Of a stretch of DNA of 5,035 nucleotides, positions 1-5,035 are shown piece after piece (the first letter of the stretch is position 1; every line of letters begins with the position of its first letter). The notes beneath the pieces are model-generated. The model had not been told where the DNA came from and made no database searches. It saw only the letters and a list, made by a program, of their open reading frames with translations. The position numbers and the translations under genes were made by a program. Source of the stretch: an uncultured Coriobacteriaceae bacterium (GTDB lineage: Bacteria; Actinomycetota; Coriobacteriia; Coriobacteriales; UMGS124); the NCBI GenBank assembly GCA_902783515.1, contig CACZRK010000114.1:1-5035 (forward strand). Reading direction: 5' to 3'.

Positions 1-74
1 ACGTCGCCCAGGTGATGCCAGGGCTTGACGGCGGCGAGGCCCGCCTGCACCGCCTCATGGCACACCTACACAAG
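1..74 (-). pseudogene. map: In-frame continuation of the methionine aminopeptidase beyond two TAG codons, cut by the window edge
   Basis: After the TAG at 77-75 the same frame reads L-V, then a second TAG at 68-66, then VCHEAVQAGLAAVKPW and HHLGD up to the edge. This matches the family helix that follows the second metal-binding Asp and leads into the conserved LGDIG segment. Homology therefore continues with no frameshift or deletion; only the two stops interrupt it. Family members usually have Arg/Lys/Gln and Asp/Glu/Gln at these two positions, and CAG to TAG is the simplest single-base route at both. Real nonsense mutations, base-calling or strain-mixture errors near a contig end, or amber suppression could explain it. 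I favour decay or error, since the two neighbouring complete genes also stop at TAG. Confidence 0.7.
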
Positions 75-575
75 CTACCTGGCCTCCGGCGCGACGTCGC
101 CGATGCAGTACATGCGCGACGAGTCGGAAAAGTAGCCGCCCTTGATCGTGGACATGTCCACGTTGATGATGTCGCCGTCCTTCAGGACATCCTGCTCATT
201 CGGAAAGCCGTGGCAGATGACGTCGTTGATGGACGTGCAGACGCTATAGGGATAGCCCTCGTAGTTGAGGTCGGCGCTCACCGCGTCATGGGCGGCAAGA
301 TAGTCATTGACCCACTGGTTGATGTCTGCCGTCGAGACGCCCGCCTTGATGTGCTCGCCCACGTAGTCGAGGATCCCGATGTTCACCTCTGCGGACACCT
401 TGATGCCCGCCACGTCGGCCGGCGTCTTGAGCAGCGAGCGATAGGGCACCTCCTCGCCGGCGTCATAGAGCTGCTCCAGACGGTTGTCCGTCGCATAGTG
501 GCACTTCTTGTACTTCTTCCCGCTGCCGCACCAGCACTCGTCGTTGCGGCCGGGATTCGGCATGCCGTCGTACAT
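75..575 (-). CDS. map: Type I methionine aminopeptidase with N-terminal SEC-C zinc motif, ended early by an amber codon
   Basis: The enzyme removes the initiator methionine from nascent proteins in the cytoplasm. The open part encodes 166 residues. A SEC-C motif, C14-x-C16-x8-C25-H26, is followed by the start of the pita-bread peptidase fold. H122 (in CHGFP), D140 (in INVDMS) and D151 (in FSDSS) have the spacing of E. coli His79, Asp97 and Asp108. The ligands matching His171, Glu204 and Glu235 would lie beyond the stop and the window edge. Usual length with SEC-C is about 290 residues, so this open frame is little more than half a protein. ATG at 575 is chosen because GAGG lies 6 nt upstream (582-585); a TTG at 581 would abut that GAGG, and the inner ATG at 563 has no Shine-Dalgarno. 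The family is certain; whether the gene is functional is not. Many bacteria carry another map beside the ribosomal protein genes, so this could be a dispensable second copy (inference). Confidence 0.85.
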   Translation of the reverse strand: MYDGMPNPGRNDECWCGSGKKYKKCHYATDNRLEQLYDAGEEVPYRSLLKTPADVAGIKVSAEVNIGILDYVGEHIKAGVSTADINQWVNDYLAAHDAVSADLNYEGYPYSVCTSINDVICHGFPNEQDVLKDGDIINVDMSTIKGGYFSDSSRMYCIGDVAPEAR

Positions 576-632
576 GCGCAACCTCGCTTGTCTTCTCTCG
601 AACGTCCTCGCACCATGTCAGATGACGTCACG

Positions 633-666
633 CGGCGCGCAGCTCGCTGCCCGCGGCGGCGCGCCG
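633..666 (-). other. Inverted repeat in the map leader
   Basis: An 8-bp perfect inverted repeat (CGGCGCGC at 633-640 with GCGCGCCG at 659-666, 18-nt loop) lies between the proposed -10 element and the map start. The loop holds a further small GCAG/CTGC stem. In the map transcript it would form a GC-rich leader hairpin about 60 nt upstream of the start codon. In sequence this GC-rich such a repeat can arise by chance, so a regulatory role is only a possibility. Confidence 0.3.
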
Positions 667-686
667 GACGAGTCAGTCAGGTCGGT

Positions 687-692
687 ATCATA
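687..692 (-). promoter_or_regulatory. Candidate -10 element (TATGAT) for map
   Basis: TATGAT on the minus strand is a near-consensus -10 box in an otherwise very GC-rich spacer. It is centred in the palindrome GGTATCATACC (684-694), so the plus strand reads TATCAT at 686-691. No good TTGACA-like -35 lies 16-18 nt upstream. Initiation near 680 would give a leader of about 105 nt before the ATG at 575. The rest of the 576-761 spacer holds weak hairpins only (CCACG at 704-708 with CGTGG at 725-729), which might end the eamA transcript but lack a U tract. Confidence 0.4.
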
Positions 693-761
693 CCGCCGCG
701 CGACCACGGCGCGTGTGCCGGGGGCGTGGGGATTGCGCGCCGCGGACGCGCCCGGACATGG

Positions 762-1736
762 CTAGCGCCGGCGCTCGGGCAGCGAGATGAGCACCGTCAT
801 CGCGATCATGAGGACGAGCCCCGCCCAGTCGGCCGTCACGAAGGGCGTGCCCAGCCACAGCGCGGAGAGGACCGAGGCGCTCACGGGCTCCACACAGCCG
901 AGCAGCCCGCCCATCACGCCACCCACGACCGAGACGCCGTGCAGGTACAGGCCGAACGCGGCGAAGGTGCCCACCACCGCGATGGCGCCGAGCATGGCGA
1001 CGCCGCTCGCCCCGAGTCCGAGCGGGACCAGAGGCGCGCGCGAGACGTCGGCGGCGAGCAGCCCCGGCACGCTCGCGACGACCAGCACGGTCGCGGCGAG
1101 CACGCCGCCGGCAAGCATCCCGAGGCCGGTGACGGGCAGGCTCCCCCAGCGCGCGAACAGCCTGCGGGGGTACGTTACGTAGACCGCGACCGTGAGCGCG
1201 TTCGCGAGCCCCATCGCCAGGCCGGCGGGAGGGATGGCGAGCGCGCGCGGGTCGCCCCCCGTCGCGACGAGCGCCGTCGCCGCCAGCGCGCAGACAAGCC
1301 CCACGCCCTCGCGGGCACGTGGGAGCCGGCGCCCGCGCACGCAAGCGCCCGCGAGGATGAGGGCGGAGCCCAGGCTCTGCAGGACCGTCGCCGTGCCCGC
1401 GTTCGTGAGCCCGACGCTCGCCACATAGGTGCCCTGGCAGAGATAGAGCCCGCCGCAGCCGAACGTCACCAGCTGCCTGCGCGTCTCGCGGTCAGCGAGC
1501 ATGCGACGCACGACCTGCGGCTGGCGCAGCTCGAGCAGCGCGAGGAAGAGCAGGCCGGCGGCGATCATGCGCACGGCAGTCACGAAGAGCGGCGAGACCG
1601 ACGCGTGCGCGAAGAGCCACTGCGCGCACGCGCCCGACAGGCCCCACAGCGACGCGCCGAGAAGGGTGACGGCGATGCCCGCCACCCGTCCGCCCACGCG
1701 CCCCGTGGCGCCGACGTGCCCAGCACCCCGCCTCAT
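762..1736 (-). CDS. EamA-family (DMT superfamily) membrane transporter
   Basis: This 324-residue integral membrane protein belongs to the drug/metabolite transporter superfamily, whose members export or take up small metabolites across the cytoplasmic membrane; the substrate cannot be told from sequence. Ten hydrophobic segments are visible at about residues 17-38, 48-70, 88-108, 112-132, 143-160, 171-190, 200-222, 243-264, 268-292 and 302-320, as two five-helix EamA repeats. Family signatures include GASLWGLSG in helix 1 and [17 protein letters not shown] in helix 9, the common 'EP..A.....LG' pattern. Length is normal. ATG at 1736 starts just before helix 1 and has GAGGG 5 nt upstream (1742-1746). 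The frame stays open upstream to 1964, but that part is polar, Ala/Arg/Gly-rich and overlaps the divergent promoter region. The gene ends at TAG (764-762), followed by a 186-nt gap to map, so the two are probably separate transcripts. Confidence 0.9.
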   Translation of the reverse strand: MRRGAGHVGATGRVGGRVAGIAVTLLGASLWGLSGACAQWLFAHASVSPLFVTAVRMIAAGLLFLALLELRQPQVVRRMLADRETRRQLVTFGCGGLYLCQGTYVASVGLTNAGTATVLQSLGSALILAGACVRGRRLPRAREGVGLVCALAATALVATGGDPRALAIPPAGLAMGLANALTVAVYVTYPRRLFARWGSLPVTGLGMLAGGVLAATVLVVASVPGLLAADVSRAPLVPLGLGASGVAMLGAIAVVGTFAAFGLYLHGVSVVGGVMGGLLGCVEPVSASVLSALWLGTPFVTADWAGLVLMIAMTVLISLPERRR

Positions 1737-1775
1737 GCCAACCCTCGCCTTCCCCTCGCAAGCAGCCCGCGACGC

Positions 1776-1781
1776 ATTATG
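1776..1781 (-). promoter_or_regulatory. Candidate -10 element (CATAAT) for the EamA transporter gene
   Basis: CATAAT on the minus strand differs from TATAAT at one base and is the most AT-rich hexamer in the spacer before the transporter. Initiation would fall near 1769, giving a leader of about 33 nt that contains the GAGGG ribosome-binding site. No strong -35 is visible at the right spacing. Confidence 0.4.
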
Positions 1782-1893
1782 GCCCCATGACGTCGGTCCA
1801 CGCCACCCCCGCGCGGCATGGACTGCGCGCGCTCCTTTTGCGTCACCTGCGTTTCGACCAGCGCCAGGCGGCGCGGCGGGCGGCGCGTGCGGG

Positions 1894-1899
1894 TAGAAT
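1894..1899 (+). promoter_or_regulatory. Candidate -10 element (TAGAAT) for icd
   Basis: TAGAAT within GGGTAGAATGGG matches the -10 consensus at five of six bases and stands out in very GC-rich flanks. Initiation near 1906 would give a leader of about 100 nt before the icd ATG. The leader contains a possible 7-bp stem (CCGCGCG at 1923-1929 with CGCGCGG at 1947-1953). There is no recognisable -35, a shortfall shared by the other candidates here. Confidence 0.45.
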
Positions 1900-2005
1900 G
1901 GGACTCCCTGCCACGGACGCCGCCGCGCGCCATCATGGCACGACGACGCGCGGGACGGGCGCACGGGGGCAGGCGAGACGCGAAGACGACGCGAAAGGAC
2001 TTCGG

Positions 2006-3223
2006 ATGAGCAAGATCGCGATGAGGACGCCGCTGGTCGAGATGGACGGCGACGAGATGACCCGCATCATGTGGCAGATGATCAAGGACGACCTGATCCT
2101 GCCGTTCGTCGATCTGAAGACCGAGTACTACGACCTCGGGCTGCGCCATCGCGACGAGACAGACGACCGCGTGACGGTGGAGTCCGCCGAGGCGACCAAG
2201 CGGTTGGGCGTCGCCGTGAAGTGCGCAACGATCACGGCGAACGCCGCGCGCCAGGAGGAGTACGGCCTCAAGAAGCTGTGGAAGAGCCCCAACGGCACGA
2301 TCCGCGCCATGCTCGACGGCACCTGCTTCCGCGCCCCGATCCCCGTGAAGGGCATAGAGCCGGTCGTGCGGACCTGGAAGCGCCCGATCACGATCGCCCG
2401 CCACGCATACGGCGACGTCTACCGCAACGCCGAGATCCGCGTACCCGGCGCCGGAAAGGCGGAGCTCGTGTTCACGGCCGCCGACGGCACCGAGACGCGC
2501 GAGACCATCCACGAGTTCAGCGGCCCCGGCGTGATCCAGGGCATCCACAACCTGGACGACTCCATCGCGACGTTCGCGCGCAGCTGCTTCGAGTTCGCCC
2601 TTGAGAAGCGTCAGGACCTGTGGTTCGCGACGAAGGACACGATCTCCAAGACCTACGACGGGCGCTTCAAGGCGATCTTCCAGCAGATGTACGACGCCGA
2701 GTATCGCCCGCGGTTCGAGGCGGCGGGCATCACGTACTTCTACACCCTCATCGACGACGCGGTCGCGCGCGTCATGCGCAGCGAGGGCGGCTTCATCTGG
2801 GCGTGCAAGAACTACGACGGCGACGTGATGAGCGACATGCTCTCCTCGGCGTTCGGGTCGCTGGCGATGATGACCTCCGTGCTCGTGTGCCCGAACAACG
2901 TCTATGAGTACGAGGCCGCTCACGGCACCGTGCAGCGCCACTACTACAAGCACCTGCGCGGCGAGGAGACCTCCACGAACTCCGTCGCGACGATCTTCGC
3001 CTGGTCTGGCGCCCTGCGCAAGCGCGGCGAGCTTGACGGCCTGCCCGAGCTGGTGCGGTTCGCGGACGCCCTGGAGCATGCGACGATCGCGACGATCGAG
3101 AGCGGACGCATGACGGGTGACCTCGCGCGCATCACGACGCTGCCCAACCCGGTGAAGCTGAACACCGAGGAGTTCATCCTCGCCATCGCCGACGAGCTGC
3201 GCGGCGAGCTCGCGAGCGCGTAG
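2006..3223 (+). CDS. icd: NADP-dependent isocitrate dehydrogenase, eukaryote-type (type II)
   Basis: This cytoplasmic enzyme oxidatively decarboxylates isocitrate to 2-oxoglutarate with reduction of NADP+, supplying the glutamate precursor and NADPH. The 405-residue protein aligns nearly end to end with the homodimeric family of human IDH1 rather than E. coli Icd. Visible landmarks are KCATIT (72-77), KSPNGTIR (93-100, with S94 and R100), R109, R132 in ARHAYGD, Y139, K210 in ATKDTI, D250 in LIDD, D273 and D277 in YDGDVMSD, and [10 protein letters not shown] (303-312). R311 and H312 match the residues that select NADP+ over NAD+. All expected catalytic and metal ligands are present. ATG at 2006 aligns with the family N-terminus ([16 protein letters not shown]) and has AAAGGA 6 nt upstream (1994-1999). 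The frame is open upstream to 1787 but lacks homology. It ends at TAG, is flanked by its own promoter candidate and a strong 3' hairpin, and is probably monocistronic. Confidence 0.97.
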   Translation: MSKIAMRTPLVEMDGDEMTRIMWQMIKDDLILPFVDLKTEYYDLGLRHRDETDDRVTVESAEATKRLGVAVKCATITANAARQEEYGLKKLWKSPNGTIRAMLDGTCFRAPIPVKGIEPVVRTWKRPITIARHAYGDVYRNAEIRVPGAGKAELVFTAADGTETRETIHEFSGPGVIQGIHNLDDSIATFARSCFEFALEKRQDLWFATKDTISKTYDGRFKAIFQQMYDAEYRPRFEAAGITYFYTLIDDAVARVMRSEGGFIWACKNYDGDVMSDMLSSAFGSLAMMTSVLVCPNNVYEYEAAHGTVQRHYYKHLRGEETSTNSVATIFAWSGALRKRGELDGLPELVRFADALEHATIATIESGRMTGDLARITTLPNPVKLNTEEFILAIADELRGELASA

Positions 3224-3239
3224 GTCGCGACCGTTGGCC

Positions 3240-3288
3240 ACGCGCGCGCCGCGACTTATGCGTTTCCCGTAGGTCGCGGCGCGCGCGT
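3240..3288 (+). terminator. Perfect 16-bp hairpin downstream of icd
   Basis: The arm at 3240-3255 is the exact reverse complement of 3273-3288 (16 bp, mostly G-C), around a 17-nt, more AT-rich loop (3256-3272). It begins 17 nt after the icd stop, a typical place for a terminator. No U tract follows on either strand: downstream plus-strand sequence is CGGGAGGCGGG. It may therefore be a U-less terminator, a Rho-dependent end protected by a stem, or an mRNA-stabilising 3' structure. The 11-mer CGTAGGTCGCG occurs twice here (3219-3229, covering the icd stop, and 3268-3278), so the right arm partly copies the gene's end and a weaker alternative 6-bp stem (3224-3229 with 3250-3255) is possible. Confidence 0.55.
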
Positions 3289-3321
3289 CGGGAGGCGGGA
3301 TCGTGCGGACGCCCAAACGGG

Positions 3322-3327
3322 TACCAT
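3322..3327 (+). promoter_or_regulatory. Candidate -10 element (TACCAT) upstream of the hairpin-rich region
   Basis: TACCAT lies in GGGTACCATAGAC, which resembles the setting of the icd candidate (GGGTAGAATGGGAC). It lies 34 nt beyond the icd 3' hairpin. Initiation near 3334 would give a leader of roughly 355 nt before the helicase, spanning all the hairpins. No -35 match is visible at normal spacing. Confidence 0.3.
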
Positions 3328-3419
3328 AGACGATACCGAGGCTCAGCGGCTGACTGCCGATCATCCCCGCCACGGCCACCGATCTCGCGGCTTCCCCCGC
3401 GTGATGCGAGGTCAGGCGA

Positions 3420-3457
3420 GCTGATGACGCTCCCACGCGCACGTGGCGGCCATCAGC
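3420..3457 (+). other. 38-nt imperfect hairpin upstream of the helicase gene
   Basis: GCTGATG (3420-3426) pairs with CATCAGC (3451-3457) over 7 bp. After a bulge (3427-3428), 3429-3431 pairs with 3448-3450 including one G-U, then one C-C mismatch, then CCACG (3433-3437) pairs with CGTGG (3442-3446) around a CGCA tetraloop. Fifteen pairs in 38 nt, with A-T pairs in the outer stem, make it less likely than the all-GC stems to be composition noise. Its function is unknown; the opposite strand can form a similar fold. Confidence 0.4.
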
Positions 3458-3620
3458 CGGCGTCTCGTCGGACGTCCGCACCGACGCGTGTGCGCCCGAC
3501 GGCGCGTCTCACCCATCTTCTGGCGCACCCGCGCCAGCGGCGGCCGTACGCCCCCGCCGAACCGCCATCGTGCCGCGACGTATGCCGGCACGGGCATTGC
3601 AGGCTTCCCAGTCGACGTCC

Positions 3621-3640
3621 GCCGCGCGACAGCGCGCGGC
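3621..3640 (+). other. 8-bp hairpin with a 4-nt loop, 50 nt before the helicase start
   Basis: GCCGCGCG (3621-3628) and CGCGCGGC (3633-3640) pair perfectly around ACAG. No U tract follows (TGCATGACGC), so a classic intrinsic terminator is unlikely. It could be the last stem of a structured leader or a chance GC stem. Confidence 0.35.
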
Positions 3641-3674
3641 TGCATGACGCGACTCGGCGCACGGGAAGCCCGGA

Positions 3675-3680
3675 TAGGAT
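3675..3680 (+). promoter_or_regulatory. TAGGAT just before the helicase start: ribosome-binding site or -10 element
   Basis: AGGA at 3676-3679 lies 10 nt before the ATG, rather far but usable as a Shine-Dalgarno. The same hexamer, TAGGAT, reads as a -10 box whose start site would be near 3687, giving a nearly leaderless mRNA. TAG at 3675-3677 is also an in-frame stop for the helicase frame. It thus rules out any start upstream of it and fixes ATG 3690 as the first available ATG. Confidence 0.45.
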
Positions 3681-3689
3681 CTCTCGTAC

Positions 3690-5035
3690 ATGACGAACAC
3701 AGCGAATACCGGCACCACCCCCACCTCGTTCGACCAGCTCGGGCTCTCCCCCGTCGCGCTGCAGGCCGTGCGCGCGCTGGGCTATGACGCGCCGACGCCC
3801 GTCCAGGCGCAGGCGATCCCCCAGGTCCTGCAGGGCCGTGACGTGATGGCCGCGGCGCAGACCGGCACGGGCAAGACCGCCGCCTTCCTGCTCCCGACGC
3901 TCGACCGCCTCGGCCACGTCGGCAAGGGCGACAACCGCGGCCGCGGCCCGCTCATGCTCGTGGTCACGCCCACGCGCGAGCTCGCCCAGCAGATCGAGGA
4001 GACGGCGCGCGTCATCTGCGCGCAGACCCGTCACAGCTGCACCGTCGTGGTGGGCGGCGTCGGCTACGAGCCGCAGCGCGAGGCGCTCAGGCGCGGCTGC
4101 GACCTGCTCGTCGCAACGCCCGGCCGCCTGATCGATCTCATGAACCAGGGTGACGCGAACCTCTCGCAGGTGGAGGTCCTCGTGCTCGACGAGGCCGACC
4201 GCATGCTGGACATGGGCTTCCTGCCCGCGATGCGCAAGATCGTCGCCAAGACGCCCGCGTCCCGCCAGACGCTCCTGTTCTCCGCGACGCTCGACGACAA
4301 CGTGCTGGACAACACGAAGTCCCTGGTGAAGGACCCGGCGCGCGTGGAGATCGCGCACAAGGGCACGGCCGCCCAGACGATCGACCAGTACGTGCTGGGC
4401 GTCTCCGCACAGGCAAAGGTCAGCGTGCTCGCCGAGGTGCTGCGCCGCGAGGGCCCCAGGCGCGTCATCGTGTTCTGCCGCGGCAAGCATCGCTGCGACA
4501 TGATCTGCCGCAAGCTGCGCAAATATGACATCGAGTGCGCCCCCATCCACGGCAACCGCAGTCAGAACCAGCGCGAGGCGGCGCTGCGTCGCTTCGCGAG
4601 CGGCGAGGTCGACGTGCTGGTGGCCACCGACGTGCTCGCCCGCGGCATCGACATCGCCGACGTCGCGTACGTCGTGAACCTGGACGTCCCAAGCGACGCC
4701 GAGGACTACATCCACCGCATCGGCCGCACCGGCCGCGCCGGCGAGTATGGCTGGGCGCTCACGTTCGTGACCGACGACGAGTACCTTGACCTGCGCGACA
4801 TCGAGCAGCTGATGGGCAAGGTCATCCCCGACTACCCGCGTGCCGAGGGCATCGACCTCGGCCCTGACGCCTTCGTCCTGGATCCGACGCGCGACCCCAA
4901 GGAGAAGCTGCCCGGCAAGCGCATGCGCAAGAAGCTGCAGCAGGACCGCGAGCGCGCCCGCGAGAAGGCAGCCGCCGCGGCAGGCAGGACGGTCGATCGC
5001 GACGAGCGTGACGACGAAGAGCCCCGCGGGCGTCG
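3690..5035 (+). CDS. rhlE: DEAD-box ATP-dependent RNA helicase, RhlE-type (3' end outside the window)
   Basis: This ATP-driven RNA unwinding protein likely acts in ribosome assembly or mRNA turnover in the cytoplasm. The 448 visible residues hold both RecA domains with every motif: Q motif (F14 to Q39), Walker A AQTGTGKT (56-63), PTRELAQ (94-100), GG (122-123), TPGR (143-146), DEAD (167-170), SAT (198-200), VIVFCRG (259-265), ATDVLARGIDI (312-322) and HRIGRTGR (342-349). The opening SFDQLGLSP and the block VLVLDEADRMLDMGF resemble E. coli RhlE more closely than DeaD or SrmB, so the symbol reflects subfamily likeness, not proven orthology. From about residue 400 comes a charged tail, first Lys/Arg-rich (KRMRKKLQQDRERAREK), then Ala-rich, then acidic; such tails often bind RNA or partners and look disordered. 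No stop is reached, so the C-terminus is missing. ATG 3690 is the only sensible start, with an in-frame TAG 15 nt upstream. Confidence 0.95.
   Translation, partial: MTNTANTGTTPTSFDQLGLSPVALQAVRALGYDAPTPVQAQAIPQVLQGRDVMAAAQTGTGKTAAFLLPTLDRLGHVGKGDNRGRGPLMLVVTPTRELAQQIEETARVICAQTRHSCTVVVGGVGYEPQREALRRGCDLLVATPGRLIDLMNQGDANLSQVEVLVLDEADRMLDMGFLPAMRKIVAKTPASRQTLLFSATLDDNVLDNTKSLVKDPARVEIAHKGTAAQTIDQYVLGVSAQAKVSVLAEVLRREGPRRVIVFCRGKHRCDMICRKLRKYDIECAPIHGNRSQNQREAALRRFASGEVDVLVATDVLARGIDIADVAYVVNLDVPSDAEDYIHRIGRTGRAGEYGWALTFVTDDEYLDLRDIEQLMGKVIPDYPRAEGIDLGPDAFVLDPTRDPKEKLPGKRMRKKLQQDRERAREKAAAAAGRTVDRDERDDEEPRGR

Larger units (their letters stand above)
3224..3689 (+). other. 466-nt non-coding gap with a hairpin-rich segment; candidate structured leader or RNA
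   Basis: No frame on either strand looks like a real protein. Besides the icd 3' hairpin it holds a candidate -10 (3322-3327) and then a run of potential plus-strand stems: 3381-3388/3406-3413 (8 bp, one G-U); 3420-3457 (15 pairs with a 2-nt bulge and one mismatch); 3466-3471/3481-3486 (6 bp); 3520-3526/3531-3537 (7 bp, ACCC loop); 3582-3586/3593-3597 (5 bp); 3621-3628/3633-3640 (8 bp, ACAG loop). The helicase ATG follows 50 nt later. I see no signature of tRNA, tmRNA, RNase P, SRP RNA, T-box or a riboswitch class I know. High GC inflates chance pairing, so this is only a candidate. DEAD-box helicase genes such as E. coli deaD are known to have long leaders. Confidence 0.35.

Noticed and set aside
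66..77. Genome-wide reassignment of TAG to glutamine
   Set aside because: icd (3221-3223) and the transporter gene (764-762) both end with TAG exactly where their families end, so TAG works as a normal stop here.
623..630. TGACGTCA palindrome as an operator
   Set aside because: A single 8-bp palindrome in GC-rich DNA without a second copy or known regulator context is weak evidence.
12..1790. 592-codon plus-strand open frame across map and the transporter gene
   Set aside because: It lies antisense to two genes with clear homology. Its product is Arg/Ala/His-rich with no recognisable domain, the usual long shadow frame of GC-rich DNA.
3080..3097. Tandem repeat of GCGACGATC inside icd
   Set aside because: It encodes ATIATI where the family has the same length and a similar sequence (SIETIE in human IDH1), so it is not an expansion.
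3421..3457. CTGATGA as a hammerhead ribozyme core
   Set aside because: The required GAAA segment after stem II and a matching cleavage-site arm are absent; the bases instead pair in a simple hairpin.
1733..3481. 582-codon minus-strand open frame opposite icd
   Set aside because: Fully antisense to a well-conserved enzyme gene, with composition typical of a shadow frame and no family resemblance.
3412..3645. 77-codon minus-strand frame in the icd-helicase gap
   Set aside because: It has no Shine-Dalgarno, is Arg-rich, shows no domain and lies across the hairpins; most likely chance.
3224..3689. tRNA, tmRNA, SRP RNA, RNase P RNA, T-box or CRISPR array in the gap
   Set aside because: No T-loop GGTTCGAATCC-like motif, no SRP GGAA apical motif, no RNase P or T-box consensus, and no regularly spaced repeats were seen.
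3453..4715. 420-codon minus-strand open frame opposite the helicase
   Set aside because: Antisense to all helicase motifs; its Ala/Arg/Val/Asp/His-rich product looks like reverse-strand codon bias.

Overview
This is a GC-rich bacterial window (roughly 70% GC by eye) with four protein genes in two divergent pairs. Nothing in it is mobile, phage-like or CRISPR-like. The gene content (a methionine aminopeptidase with an N-terminal SEC-C zinc motif, a eukaryote-type NADP isocitrate dehydrogenase, an RhlE-type DEAD-box helicase) and the GC-rich style fit a high-GC Gram-positive. A member of the Coriobacteriia is my guess, from family knowledge only. The odd length, with a gene cut at each edge, is compatible with a short draft contig, so base calls near the edges deserve caution.

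Layout. On the minus strand, reading leftward, are an EamA/DMT-family ten-helix membrane transporter (1736 to 762) and then a SEC-C methionine aminopeptidase (from 575 to the left edge). The aminopeptidase frame is broken by two TAG codons at 77-75 and 68-66, yet homology continues in the same frame to position 1. On the plus strand are icd (2006-3223), complete and with all expected catalytic and NADP-selecting residues, and an RhlE-type DEAD-box RNA helicase (3690 to the right edge, 448 codons visible). The divergent spacer 1737-2005 carries outward-facing promoter candidates. A perfect 16-bp hairpin follows icd. The 466-nt gap 3224-3689 before the helicase has no convincing gene but holds a dense run of potential RNA hairpins.

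How the genes relate. They look like independent housekeeping genes rather than a pathway: protein N-terminal processing, small-molecule transport, 2-oxoglutarate/NADPH supply, and RNA remodelling. I found no clearly new multi-gene system. The two points most worth checking are the paired amber codons inside the aminopeptidase and the hairpin-rich region upstream of the helicase, which could be a long structured 5' leader or an unannotated RNA.
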